A stretch of 64,000 nt of DNA from Staphylococcus xylosus NJ. Its GTDB lineage: Bacteria; Bacillota; Bacilli; Staphylococcales; Staphylococcaceae. The stretch spans positions 124,001-188,000 of the forward strand of contig NZ_ANMR01000022.1 of the NCBI RefSeq assembly GCF_000338275.1. Direction: 5' to 3'. The translations under genes and the position numbers were made by a program. The notes below the pieces were generated by a model. It was not told the origin of the DNA, ran no database searches, and worked only from the letters and a program-made list of their open reading frames with translations. Shown one piece after another: positions 1-8,288 of this stretch (position 1 is the stretch's first letter; each line of letters opens with the position of its first letter).

Positions 1-117
1 CAGATATAAGTAATTTAAGCTTTTATTTTACGTCTTGGGTTGATTTATTTATTAAATAATTTACTTACATGGCATTGAAGTTATAAGGTAAGTTTATTAA
101 CTCATGAAACAAAATAA

Positions 118-143
118 GTGGCTGGGAGATAACTCCCAACCAC
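118..143 (-). terminator. Intrinsic terminator after the 157-453 gene
   Basis: A GGGAG/CTCCC hairpin extended by GTGG/CCAC flanks, with a four-base loop, lies just past the stop of the minus-strand gene. Read on the minus strand it is followed by a T-rich stretch (CTTATTTTGTTT). Confidence 0.7.
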
Positions 144-156
144 TCTCACGTTAAAT

Positions 157-453
157 TTATTCCATACGTTTTAATATTTCTAATTTAATCACTTTTAATG
201 CTTCGCTATATTCTCTATTTGTACTTTCTTGAGCATTAATGATTAATAGTTCAACAAGTTCTATGTCGCTTTTTTCGCTAACCTCATGTTCAAATTGATG
301 TAAGTGTTCTTCAGATGTTTTAGCATTTTGCTTTTCTATTTGATAATATTGATCAGCGCCTAAGCCACCTTCCTCAATCATGACAGATATCCCACTTGAA
401 CGTGTTTCATTCAGTCTTTTCACTTTAATGCATTTATTTTCACGAATAATCAT
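157..453 (-). CDS. Small hypothetical protein (98 aa)
   Basis: I do not recognise a family. The 98-residue product is hydrophilic and rich in Glu and Lys, with no signal peptide or membrane segment. Its second half (from about residue 50) reads as two probable amphipathic helices, and the first 40 residues look like a short beta-rich part. An AGGAGG ribosome binding site lies about 9 bases before the ATG, and a terminator follows the stop, so the unit appears monocistronic. It is divergent from feoAB, with about 400 bases between them. The good translation signals and terminator make it a real gene; its function cannot be inferred. Confidence 0.7.
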   Translation of the reverse strand: MIIRENKCIKVKRLNETRSSGISVMIEEGGLGADQYYQIEKQNAKTSEEHLHQFEHEVSEKSDIELVELLIINAQESTNREYSEALKVIKLEILKRME

Positions 454-821
454 TTGAATCCCTCCTAATTTAATGCGTATTTTAAAGTATACTACTGCTT
501 ATATAAACATCACATTGCTTCTAGAATTAGATTGACTTCAAATAATCTAGCTGACTTTAATCATTATGTATCGTATTATCTTCATAAATCTCAAGTAGTT
601 AGCTATTAAAATTATTATTTACTAAAGTGTATTATTACATCTTAGTAATTACAACTTCTTTGCTCACTATACTATACCCATTTCTATAATTAATTATGGA
701 TTACTAAATAATTTCTTTTTTACTACTTAAAACAATGTATGTCTCTTTCAAAAATGTTTAACAAAGTTTTCATAAATACAATATTACAACGACTTTTATT
801 GCTTAAAATATAATTATATAA
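454..821. other. Intergenic region between hypothetical gene and feoAB
   Basis: AT-rich divergent promoter region. I see no open reading frame with a ribosome binding site. The only recognisable element is the Fur box at its right end (listed separately). Confidence 0.5.
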
Positions 822-840
822 TTGATAATGATTATTATTA
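822..840 (+). promoter_or_regulatory. Fur box upstream of feoA
   Basis: TTGATAATGATTATTATTA differs by about one base from the 19-bp Fur consensus (GATAATGATWATCATTATC type), and it lies 17 bases before the feoA start. It implies iron-dependent repression of the feo operon. Confidence 0.85.
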
Positions 841-856
841 TGAAAGAGTGATAAAT

Positions 857-1093
857 ATGTTGAATTTAAAGACTGGTATTTTAGACAAAAATTATAAAAT
901 CAAAGGTATAGAAATTAAAAACAAGCACATGACCCAACGTCTTAATGCTTTAGGTTTAACCCCTGGATCGAAATTAAAGATTAAACAAAAATGCTTATTT
1001 AGTGGCCCTTGTATTCTAGAAATAAATGGTCAAAATTTAAGTATCCGTGGTTGTGATGCATGTCATATTTTACTAGAGGAAGCCCATGGCTAA
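857..1093 (+). CDS. feoA: Ferrous iron transport protein FeoA
   Basis: A 78-residue FeoA-type SH3-like protein, which binds and modulates the FeoB ferrous iron channel. The fold is indicated by the [20 protein letters not shown] segment followed by the beta-rich G-S-KLKIKQK part. The start is placed at ATG 857 because the purine-rich SD (GAAAGAG) lies about 8 bases upstream; an in-frame GTG at 848 overlaps that SD. The Fur box just upstream indicates iron repression. The stop overlaps the feoB start by 8 bases, so the two are translationally coupled. Confidence 0.92.
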   Translation: MLNLKTGILDKNYKIKGIEIKNKHMTQRLNALGLTPGSKLKIKQKCLFSGPCILEINGQNLSIRGCDACHILLEEAHG

Positions 1094-3080
1094 TAGTTTC
1101 TGTATTTTAGGAAACCCTAATGTAGGGAAAACCTCATTATTTAACGCATTAACTGGCACATACGAATATGTAGGTAACTGGAGCGGAGTCACTGTCGAGA
1201 AGAAGGTAGGGCGTCTTAAAGATAATGCTGGAAATCTCATTGATTTACCAGGCATATATGAATTATCTCCTATTTCAAAAGATGAGACGGTAGTTACTGA
1301 CTACTTATTAAAAAATGAATTTTCTGGCATGATTAATATAGTTGATGCTAGCCAATTACAACGAAATTTACAATTAACCGTTCAATTACTGGAACTTGGT
1401 GCACCAATAATTATAGGGCTAAATATGATTGATGTTGCTGCGAAACGTGGTATTCATATTAATCAAGAGACACTCATGAAAAAATTAAAAGTACCTTTAT
1501 TTCCTATTATCGCTAGAAATGGCAAAGGTACTAAAAATTTATTAAATGCACTAAATGATCCACATCTATCTAGAAATTCCCCATTACATATTAATTATGG
1601 TGAAGCTATAGAAAACACAATTCAAAACATATCAGAACAGCTTTTGAAGTACAGTAATTTCGACAGACACTTATTACGCTTTATCGCCATACAATTTTTG
1701 TTAGATAACATAAAAATCTATGAACTTCTTGATAAAAATTTAATTACTCGAATTGAACCTTTACGCCAAAAGCTAGCCGCTTCTCAATCCATTGATATTC
1801 GAGCAGTAATCCTGCAAAAACGAAACGCTTATATAGATAATTTGTTAAACGATGTCGTGGAATATCCTGATGAAGAACGACAATATTTTTCATCACGTTT
1901 AGATAAATTATTAACGCACAAATTTCTTGGTATTCCTATATTCCTAGGTATTATGTGGTTGATATTTCAAATCACATTTACTTGGGTCGGTACACCACTA
2001 TCAGATCAACTTGATGAATTTATTGGGGGAAGACTGACCGACACTGTTAAATCCGCAATGGAAAGCATTAGTTTAGTGCCATTTCTACAGGATTTAATCA
2101 CGGATGGCGTTATCGCCGGCGTAGGTGCAGTCATAGTATTTATACCTCAAATCATGGTACTTTTCTTCTTTATTTCATTGCTAGAAGACTCTGGATATAT
2201 GGCACGTATCGCTGTACTCATGGATAAAATTATGGAAACCTTTGGATTAAGTGGTAAATCATTTATTCCTATGATTATAGGGTTTGGCTGTAATGTACCT
2301 AGTATTATGGCTACACGTAGTATCGAAAGTGAAAAAGAACGACTTACAACAATTTTAATTGCACCTTTTATGTCATGTTCTGCACGTCTCCCGGTTTATG
2401 CTTTATTTGTTGGTGTATTCTTCGCACAACATCAGGCTTTGATTGTATTAAGTCTTTATATCCTTGGCATCGTTGTAGCATTGGCTACAAGTATAATCTT
2501 GACTAAGACTTTATTGAAAAATGATGACTCTGTGTTCATAGTAGAATTACCAACATACCGCATGCCATCTATCAAGACATTGTGGCGAAGCACATGGGAA
2601 AAAGCTAAAGGGTTTGTAAAAAAAGCAGGCACATTTATTTTTGGGGGTTCTGTTGTTATTTGGTTATTAAACTACACTGGACCTAGTGGGTTTAATGTAG
2701 ACGTCAATGATAGTTTTTTACATGCAATTGGTAGCTTCTTTGCCATTTTCATAGCACCATTAGGCTTTGGTACGTGGCAAGCTGGTGCAACTTTAATTCC
2801 TGGATTCCTTGCAAAAGAAGTCATTGTCAGTTCAATGGCAATTATTTATGCTTCCGATGAGTCAGGATTAGTCAATATTATCCAAGAGCAATTCACACCA
2901 TTATCTGCATATGCATTTATGATATTTATATTATTGTATATACCATGTTTATCAACCGTAGCAACTATTCGAAAAGAAACTTATTCACTTAAATGGACTG
3001 TACTAGCAGTTGCGTATCCTCTAATTGCTGCCTATGTATTATCGTTCATTTTCTATCAAGTTGGACATCTATTTATTTGA
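1086..3080 (+). CDS. feoB: Ferrous iron transporter FeoB
   Basis: A 664-residue GTP-gated Fe2+ permease of the cytoplasmic membrane. The N-terminal G domain shows the P-loop GNPNVGKTS (residues 9-17), G3 DLPG (about 54-57) and G4 NMID (about 112-115). A helical regulatory domain follows (about 170-260), then two Gate repeats within the membrane domain (about 280-660), including the conserved GFGCNVPS motif and C-terminal Nucleos/Gate segments. The length is typical of the family. The gene overlaps feoA by 8 bases and is followed 12 bases later by a small Cys-rich membrane protein, giving a three-gene Fur-controlled operon. Confidence 0.97.
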   Translation: MANSFCILGNPNVGKTSLFNALTGTYEYVGNWSGVTVEKKVGRLKDNAGNLIDLPGIYELSPISKDETVVTDYLLKNEFSGMINIVDASQLQRNLQLTVQLLELGAPIIIGLNMIDVAAKRGIHINQETLMKKLKVPLFPIIARNGKGTKNLLNALNDPHLSRNSPLHINYGEAIENTIQNISEQLLKYSNFDRHLLRFIAIQFLLDNIKIYELLDKNLITRIEPLRQKLAASQSIDIRAVILQKRNAYIDNLLNDVVEYPDEERQYFSSRLDKLLTHKFLGIPIFLGIMWLIFQITFTWVGTPLSDQLDEFIGGRLTDTVKSAMESISLVPFLQDLITDGVIAGVGAVIVFIPQIMVLFFFISLLEDSGYMARIAVLMDKIMETFGLSGKSFIPMIIGFGCNVPSIMATRSIESEKERLTTILIAPFMSCSARLPVYALFVGVFFAQHQALIVLSLYILGIVVALATSIILTKTLLKNDDSVFIVELPTYRMPSIKTLWRSTWEKAKGFVKKAGTFIFGGSVVIWLLNYTGPSGFNVDVNDSFLHAIGSFFAIFIAPLGFGTWQAGATLIPGFLAKEVIVSSMAIIYASDESGLVNIIQEQFTPLSAYAFMIFILLYIPCLSTVATIRKETYSLKWTVLAVAYPLIAAYVLSFIFYQVGHLFI

Positions 3081-3092
3081 GGGAGTAATTTT

Positions 3093-3242
3093 ATGACTAT
3101 TTTAATTAATATTATTGTATTTTTCGCAATATTTAGCTATACAGTATATACACTCACTAGATTTATTAACAGATCCAAATCTGGAAAGTGTAACTCTTGT
3201 GGTTTAAAAGACGGCTGTATAACTGAACGTAGAAAAAACTAA
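3093..3242 (+). CDS. FeoB-associated Cys-rich membrane protein (49 aa)
   Basis: A 49-residue product: one N-terminal membrane helix (residues 2-22), a basic linker, then CNSC (Cys33, Cys36) and a third cysteine at residue 42. This layout matches the small FeoB-associated Cys-rich membrane proteins found at the end of feo operons in Firmicutes, a functional position like that of FeoC. A GGGAG ribosome binding site sits 7 bases before the ATG and a strong terminator follows. Its exact role in iron transport is not established; a contribution to FeoB assembly or metal sensing is inference. Confidence 0.85.
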   Translation: MTILINIIVFFAIFSYTVYTLTRFINRSKSGKCNSCGLKDGCITERRKN

Positions 3243-3249
3243 AACAAAC

Positions 3250-3292
3250 GCCGAAGAGATTGGGACGTAAATCCTAGACTCTTCGGCTTTTA
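3250..3292 (+). terminator. Terminator of the feo operon
   Basis: GCCGAAGAG pairs with CTCTTCGGC and is followed by TTTT. It closes feoA-feoB-small protein and may also serve the convergent MerR gene. Confidence 0.85.
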
Positions 3293-3323
3293 ATATTTTA
3301 TCCTAATTAACATCTTGATATGA

Positions 3324-4085
3324 TTATACTTCATCAACAAATACTAAAATAGCATCCCTAAGAAATTGTGTACCGCCTTCAACATGCTTATCATAGTAGT
3401 CAGTAAAAGTAGCATCGTTAACATAAATTTCTGCTAGTCCAGCATGAGCTTCTTTAGAGTATTCAGGCCATGTGTACATGAGCCAATCTTTGTGTTTTGC
3501 CGCTAATAATTGGGCAAGTTCAGAAGCTGGGTTACCTGTTTGATACGCTTCAGATAGCAAATCAATAATTTCTTTTTCTAAATCCTTCCAAGCATCGTAA
3601 TCTGCCTGTGTCATATCTTTAAATTTTTTATTACTTTGATCTATAAGATGATCTCCATACTGCATTCTGATTTCTCTTCCATATTTCGTTTCATTTTCTT
3701 TAATAGCTTTTTCTTTGAATCCTTCAAATTTTTCTCTATCTTGCATGATAATTTCCCCTTTATTATTAGCAATAGTTTTTTTAACTGTTTGAATGATTTT
3801 ATCGAGGCGTTCACGTTGTTGTTTTAAGTTATAATAATGGTTTTCTAAAGCTTTCATTCTATTAAATGTTGGTTGTTGAATAATCTCTTTAATTTCGTCT
3901 AAACTGATCTCTAACTCACGGTAAAATACGATTTGTTGCAGTGTATCGACTTCTTCTTGTTCATATATACGATATCCAGATTCATTAATTCTAGCTGGCT
4001 TAAGTAAACCTATTTGATCATAATAACGTAAAGTTCTATTACTTACGCCTGATAGTTCAGCTAATTGACTTACTGTATATGTCAT
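3324..4085 (-). CDS. MerR-family regulator with TipAS ligand-binding domain
   Basis: A 253-residue activator of the TipA/Mta/SkgA type. The N-terminal MerR winged helix (residues about 1-70, TYTVSQLAELSGVSNRTLRYYD) is followed by a dimerising coiled coil (about 75-115). A TipAS antibiotic-recognition domain (about 130-250) has the typical W-x-x-L and acidic helix pattern. The start is ATG 4085: AGGAGG lies 6 bases upstream, and the adjacent in-frame ATG 4088 would leave only 3 bases. Such proteins usually bind small hydrophobic or peptide drugs and activate efflux genes or themselves. No efflux gene is adjacent; the promoter upstream suggests autoactivation. Confidence 0.88.
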   Translation of the reverse strand: MTYTVSQLAELSGVSNRTLRYYDQIGLLKPARINESGYRIYEQEEVDTLQQIVFYRELEISLDEIKEIIQQPTFNRMKALENHYYNLKQQRERLDKIIQTVKKTIANNKGEIIMQDREKFEGFKEKAIKENETKYGREIRMQYGDHLIDQSNKKFKDMTQADYDAWKDLEKEIIDLLSEAYQTGNPASELAQLLAAKHKDWLMYTWPEYSKEAHAGLAEIYVNDATFTDYYDKHVEGGTQFLRDAILVFVDEV

Positions 4086-4107
4086 CATCTGCCTCCTTTT
4101 AAATTCC

Positions 4108-4138
4108 ACTTTACACCCTTACGTAACGTAAACCTCAA
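4108..4138 (-). promoter_or_regulatory. MerR-type promoter/operator for the TipAS regulator
   Basis: On the minus strand a -35-like TTGAGG and a -10-like TAAAGT are separated by 19 bp, the over-long spacing typical of MerR-activated promoters. The spacer contains the perfect 13-bp palindrome TTACGTAACGTAA, the expected position for a MerR dimer. It predicts autoregulation of the downstream gene. Confidence 0.7.
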
Positions 4139-4452
4139 GGAGAACTTTATTTTTATATACTTACTATTATTCATAAAATTGATTCAACTTTAGCCTGTTT
4201 CTAATATATTTACGAAAACTTACATAGCTGATTATTTCCTAGAAAATAATCCACTAAATATTACTATAAGTTACTGATAAAAATATTAACTTTCGAAATT
4301 TGATTAACATTTGGATGTTTGGGAAAAGTAATAAAAGAGACGCATTTAGCCCCCTTACTTTCACTTTTCAATGTCGTGTGTGAACACAGAACCGCTAGGC
4401 TAGCACTACCGAATTTTTAAATAAAGACAAACACAAAAAGGGTTGAGATAAA
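4139..4452. other. Non-coding stretch upstream of the 40-residue peptide gene
   Basis: AT-rich DNA. Its right part (about 4370-4415) is less AT-rich and contains short dyads (CGCTAGGCTAGC region). I see no gene in it. It presumably holds the promoter or leader of the small peptide gene at 4453. Confidence 0.4.
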
Positions 4453-4575
4453 ATGAAAAAATTATTAATCTTTATTAGTTTTATTATATTATCAACAACT
4501 AGTTTTATTGTATGTAAAAAATACTTTTCTTACATTAATACAATGGAAGATCATAATAGAGTGCATTTAGATTAA
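4453..4575 (+). CDS. Small membrane peptide (40 aa)
   Basis: A 40-residue peptide: MKK start, one strongly hydrophobic helix (residues 4-20, LLIFISFIILSTTSFIV), a single Cys21, then a short charged tail ending in HNRVHLD. It could be a signal peptide-like or single-span membrane peptide. A modest SD (GGGTTGAG) lies 6 bases before the ATG, and a perfect-palindrome terminator begins 17 bases after the stop. I do not recognise the family. The good packaging (SD, ORF, terminator) supports expression, but there is no evidence of function. Confidence 0.5.
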   Translation: MKKLLIFISFIILSTTSFIVCKKYFSYINTMEDHNRVHLD

Positions 4576-4592
4576 TCATTTTATACATTAAT

Positions 4593-4634
4593 AAAGAGAG
4601 AAGAAAACCAAGATCTTGGTTTTCTTCTCTCTTT
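4593..4634. terminator. Bidirectional terminator, perfect 42-bp palindrome
   Basis: Two 21-bp arms (AAAGAGAGAAGAAAACCAAGA and its exact complement) with AGATCT at the centre and A/T tracts on both sides. It lies between the convergent small peptide gene and the SDR gene and can terminate both. Confidence 0.85.
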
Positions 4635-4644
4635 ATATTTTTAA

Positions 4645-5514
4645 TTATGAAGTCATATACCCACCGCCATTCACATGGATGACTTGGCCAGTTACATAAG
4701 AACTATCTGTTAAGCTAGCTAAGAATACATAAGCAGGTGCTAATTCAGCAGGCTGTCCACGTCTACCCATAGGTGTATTACCACCATGAGTTTCTACTTT
4801 GCTTTTACTGAAAGAAGCAGGTATTAATGGCGTATAAATTGGTCCAGGTGCAACAGCATTAACACGAATACCTTTCTCAATTAAAGTTGTAGCTAAAGAA
4901 CGTGTAAAAGCAACAATTGCACCCTTCGTTGCGGAATAATCTATTAATTCAGCTGATCCATTATATGCTGTTACGCTTGTTGTATTAATGATTGTATCTC
5001 CTGAAGTTAAATGTGGTAGTGCTGCTTGAGAAAGAAATATCATACCGAAGATATTAGTTTCAAATGTTTCCTTTACTTGCTCGGGGGTTATATCTTGAAA
5101 TTCATCTTTTGGATATTGTATTCCACCATTATTCACTAAAATATTTAAGCCATCAAAATCATTAACAACATCTTCAACTAACTTTTTTGAATCCTCAACG
5201 TTTTTTAAGTCATGGCTATAAGCTTTAACAGATCTTCCTAATGATCTTATTATTCCTATAACTTCTTCAGCGTCTTTTTCTTCATCATAATAACCAATTG
5301 CTATATTAGCTCCTTCTCTAGCAAATAAAATGGCGACAGAACGTCCTATGCCTGAATCGCCTCCAGTGATAAGTGCCACTTTCCCTTCCAATTTACCACC
5401 AGCCTTATATTCTTCAAATTCGCTAATAGGTCTAGGGGCCATTTGGCTCTCAATGCCTGGTTGTCTATCTTGTGTATAACCTCTAATCTGATTATGAAAT
5501 TCAGTTAAATTCAT
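4645..5514 (-). CDS. SDR-family NAD(P)-dependent oxidoreductase
   Basis: A 289-residue short-chain dehydrogenase. It has the glycine-rich dinucleotide motif TGGDSGIG (after a 45-residue N-terminal extension), NNGG in place of the usual NNAG, catalytic Ser (TTSVTAY), and the YSATKGA Tyr/Lys pair. The extension (RPISEFEEYKAGGKLEGKVALITGG) is typical of the general-stress-protein-39/YghA-like SDRs of Firmicutes. The start at 5514 is chosen because GGAGG lies about 8 bases upstream; reading further upstream would run into the preceding gene. It sits 16 bases after the formate dehydrogenase stop and is probably cotranscribed with it. The substrate is unknown, perhaps an aldehyde or ketone. Confidence 0.88.
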   Translation of the reverse strand: MNLTEFHNQIRGYTQDRQPGIESQMAPRPISEFEEYKAGGKLEGKVALITGGDSGIGRSVAILFAREGANIAIGYYDEEKDAEEVIGIIRSLGRSVKAYSHDLKNVEDSKKLVEDVVNDFDGLNILVNNGGIQYPKDEFQDITPEQVKETFETNIFGMIFLSQAALPHLTSGDTIINTTSVTAYNGSAELIDYSATKGAIVAFTRSLATTLIEKGIRVNAVAPGPIYTPLIPASFSKSKVETHGGNTPMGRRGQPAELAPAYVFLASLTDSSYVTGQVIHVNGGGYMTS

Positions 5515-5530
5515 TCCAGAAACCTCCAGT

Positions 5531-6556
5531 TTATTTTGACTTATAACTACTATTTTTAATGTCACCACCTGAAACAATAACATCCTTTTCGTCAAAATCT
5601 TTATCATTAAAAAAGTTAGTTAAGATGTTTTTCACACCATTTTCAATACGTTTTTGTGCTTCTAATGTCATACCAGAATAGTGGATTGTCATAGCATTAC
5701 GTGGCATAGTTCTCCAAGGATGATCTTGAGGCGCAGGCTGTGGATACCAAACATCTCCCGCATAACCTTGGATATGTTTAGCGTTAACCAATTCAACTAA
5801 ATCTTCTTTATTGACAATCTTACCTCGCGCAGTATTAACTAAATAACTACCTTGTTTCATTCTACTCAATACATCATAATTAAATAAATCATCGGTTTCT
5901 TTAGTTAATGGAGATAAAATTACTAAAGCATCACTTGTAGATACTAATTCGTCAAAGTTCACATACTTCGAATATGCTGTATCTTCTTGACTAGAACGTC
6001 TAAAATGCTGCACTTGTACGTCAAAAGGTTGTAACCGTTGAGCAACTAATTCTCCAATTTGTCCGTAACCAAAAATGCCTATTTTCTTATGTTGAATATC
6101 GTGCGCGTGTTCTCCCACTTTTGATAAATGCCATTCTCCATCATAAGATTGACGATGTCCCTCCATAAAATTACGCATCAATATTAAAAGGTCCATTACC
6201 GTATGTTCAGCGACACTTACAGTATTACAGCCAGTCACTTCTATTACTGTTAATTCATTTTCACTTGCCGCTTCTAAATCAACGTGATCTGAACCTACGC
6301 CAGCAGTTATAGCTAATTTGAGATTTTCAGCCTTATTAATTCTTTCTTTATTTATATATGCCGGTAAAAATGGAGAACTAATAACAACGTCCATATCTTC
6401 AATATGCTCTTCTATTTCTTCATCACTATTAACAACTACAAATTCGTGTTTTTTATTATCTAAAAATGATTTAATACCCAATGCATATTTATCATTTAAA
6501 AGTTGATTCTCACTTTCCGCATTAGGGTCTGAAGGGAATAAACCAACTATTTTCAT
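5531..6556 (-). CDS. fdh: NAD-dependent formate dehydrogenase (D-2-hydroxyacid dehydrogenase fold)
   Basis: A 341-residue enzyme, the same length as the staphylococcal formate dehydrogenase I recall. It oxidises formate to CO2 with reduction of NAD+. FDH-specific features are SPFLPAYI (formate/Asn-loop region), ITAGVGSDHVDL, EVTGCNTVSVAEHTVM, the Rossmann motif GIFGYGQIGE, the arginine in VNTARGKIV, and the signature AGDVWYPQPAPQDHPWRTMP followed by IHYSGMT with the catalytic His. No cofactor-binding cysteines are needed; this is the metal-free type. The following SDR gene is 16 bases away. A weak sigma-B-like element (GTTTGA-11-GGGACA) lies upstream on the minus strand near 6599-6622, but I do not rely on it. 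Confidence 0.92.
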   Translation of the reverse strand: MKIVGLFPSDPNAESENQLLNDKYALGIKSFLDNKKHEFVVVNSDEEIEEHIEDMDVVISSPFLPAYINKERINKAENLKLAITAGVGSDHVDLEAASENELTVIEVTGCNTVSVAEHTVMDLLILMRNFMEGHRQSYDGEWHLSKVGEHAHDIQHKKIGIFGYGQIGELVAQRLQPFDVQVQHFRRSSQEDTAYSKYVNFDELVSTSDALVILSPLTKETDDLFNYDVLSRMKQGSYLVNTARGKIVNKEDLVELVNAKHIQGYAGDVWYPQPAPQDHPWRTMPRNAMTIHYSGMTLEAQKRIENGVKNILTNFFNDKDFDEKDVIVSGGDIKNSSYKSK

Positions 6557-6663
6557 AACTATCTACCTCTTTTTATTTGTCTTTGTATCATGGAAATGTC
6601 CCAATTGGCCTACTCAAACTATTTTTAATATATTCACATAGTTTAAGAACAATTCAACAAAAC

Positions 6664-7815
6664 TTATTCAGGTTTTAATACTACTTTGATATTGTTATCT
6701 CTTTTTTCATCGAATATTTCATAAGCTTGAGGTGCGTCATCTAATGACATTGTGTGTGTGATGATTTCAGTGGGGTTAAATGTTCCTTCTTGAATCATGT
6801 TATATAATTTTGGCATGAGGTGTATAACCGGAGCTTGTCCTGTTTTAATTTGGACATCACGATTGAAGATAAGATCAAGCGGAAAATCGTCTACTGGAGT
6901 TGCATAAACGCCTGTTAATTGAATTGTGCCGAATTTACTTACCGCTTCGGCAGCAGTATGAATTGGGCTGATAGTTCCACGTTGGGAAGAATTTGAACTT
7001 AATTTACGTTCAGACGCTTGGACTTGGCCATCCATCCCTACACAATCAATAACTATATCAGCACCACCATGCGTAGTTTCACGAAGTAGTTTGCCAATTT
7101 CTTTTTCATGATCGAAATTATAAATTTCTACTTGGTTATATTGTTTAGCATGTTGTAGTCTATGTTCAACATTATCCACGCCGATAACACGTTTTGCTCC
7201 TTTAAGCTTGGCAAATTTTTGAGCCATAAGACCTATAGGTCCACAACCAAGAACTACCACAGTATCACCTGCCTTGACGCCAGAATGCTCTACACTCCAA
7301 TAAGCAGTAGGTACTACGTCAGATAAAAATAATACTTGTTCGTCATTCATATTACTGTCAGGAACCACAAAAGAAGAAAAATCTGCGTATGGTACCCTTA
7401 AATATTCTGCTTGGCCTCCCCAATGGTTACCGTGCATTTGACCAAAGCCAAATAAACCACCGTTATCCAATTTCCAACTTGCCGGTTCTTTATTTGAGTT
7501 ATCACATTGCGACTCCATTTCATGAGTGCAATAGTAACACTCACCACAGCCTATATTAAAAGGAATCACAACACGGTCCCCTTTTTTAAGTTTTTTTACG
7601 TCTTTACCAACTTCTTCGACAATACCCATAGGTTCATGACCAATAACAAAGTCTGAATCCAACATTAAATCTCCTTGGTGATATAGATGAAGATCAGAGC
7701 CACATATGCCTGAGGCCGTAATTTTAATAATTGCGTCTGTCGTTTCTTCAATTTTAGGATCGTCTACTTGCTTAACTTCCATGGTTTTATTGCCTTGAAA
7801 AGTTACTGCCTTCAT
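6664..7815 (-). CDS. Zinc-dependent alcohol/formaldehyde-type dehydrogenase
   Basis: A 383-residue medium-chain dehydrogenase. Catalytic zinc ligands are Cys38 in ITASGICGSD and the HEP segment of VIGHEPMG. Structural zinc cysteines occur in CGECYYC with a further Cys in ESQCDN. The Rossmann motif is VVLGCGPIGLMAQ. The long insertion after the structural zinc site and the QASERK to GTIQLTGVYATP region resemble the glutathione-independent formaldehyde dehydrogenase-like subgroup. NAD(P)-linked oxidation of a small alcohol or aldehyde is likely. It lies just upstream of the formate dehydrogenase gene in the same orientation and has a sigma-B-type promoter. A formaldehyde to formate to CO2 route is an attractive inference, but the substrate is unproven. 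Confidence 0.87.
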   Translation of the reverse strand: MKAVTFQGNKTMEVKQVDDPKIEETTDAIIKITASGICGSDLHLYHQGDLMLDSDFVIGHEPMGIVEEVGKDVKKLKKGDRVVIPFNIGCGECYYCTHEMESQCDNSNKEPASWKLDNGGLFGFGQMHGNHWGGQAEYLRVPYADFSSFVVPDSNMNDEQVLFLSDVVPTAYWSVEHSGVKAGDTVVVLGCGPIGLMAQKFAKLKGAKRVIGVDNVEHRLQHAKQYNQVEIYNFDHEKEIGKLLRETTHGGADIVIDCVGMDGQVQASERKLSSNSSQRGTISPIHTAAEAVSKFGTIQLTGVYATPVDDFPLDLIFNRDVQIKTGQAPVIHLMPKLYNMIQEGTFNPTEIITHTMSLDDAPQAYEIFDEKRDNNIKVVLKPE

Positions 7816-7852
7816 TTAAACACTCCTTCATTATTTTCAGAATATTAAAACA

Positions 7853-7878
7853 TTACCCTTTTAGAGAAATAAGTAAAC
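7853..7878 (-). promoter_or_regulatory. Sigma-B-type promoter of the zinc dehydrogenase
   Basis: On the minus strand GTTTAC, 14 bp, GGGTAA, close to the staphylococcal sigma-B consensus (GTTTAA-N12-15-GGGTAT). It lies about 38 bases before the ATG and suggests general-stress induction. Confidence 0.65.
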
Positions 7879-8288
7879 TGGCGATTGTTTTGAAAAGCGC
7901 TATGCTTTCATTTATATTAAATGAATTATTTTTCAATCTAAATATTTACCATGTTTTAGCAGAGCTATACCATCAAAATTATTGACTAATTAACTCGGGT
8001 TCTTTGTAAGTTCTTTACCTTTCATAGGTAAGCCGTGTACTGTTATAGCTATCTTAGGTTGCATGCTTTCTAACTTTTTATCTAAATATTAAATTATATT
8101 ACTATAAAATTAGATATTTTAACCCATTAGTCCCCCTGTTTATTCACTTTACAAAAGGTTATATAACTAATATATTTACAAATTCACTCTTCTAAATATT
8201 CTATATTATAAATATTCTATATTATAAATATTCTATAATTTCTACTAAGACATTTTAATTTTCAATTATTGCAAAAGGAGGTAATAGC
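7879..8288. other. Intergenic region between zinc dehydrogenase and membrane paralogue pair
   Basis: A divergent region with no convincing gene. It contains the tandem repeat listed at 8193-8238. A weak cre-like sequence near 7896-7909 has three mismatches and is not called. Confidence 0.4.
8193..8238. repeat. 16-bp tandem repeat, about 2.9 copies
   Basis: TAAATATTCTATATTA is repeated head to tail at 8193, 8209 and 8225 (last copy partial, TAAATATTCTATA). It ends about 50 bases before the start codon at 8289, within the promoter region of the membrane paralogue pair. Confidence 0.9.

Noticed and set aside
6599..6622. Sigma-B-like GTTTGA-11-GGGACA upstream of the formate dehydrogenase
   Set aside because: Spacing is one base short and the -10 is poor, so it was mentioned but not called.
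7896..7909. cre-like sequence upstream of the zinc dehydrogenase
   Set aside because: Three mismatches to the consensus, including core positions.
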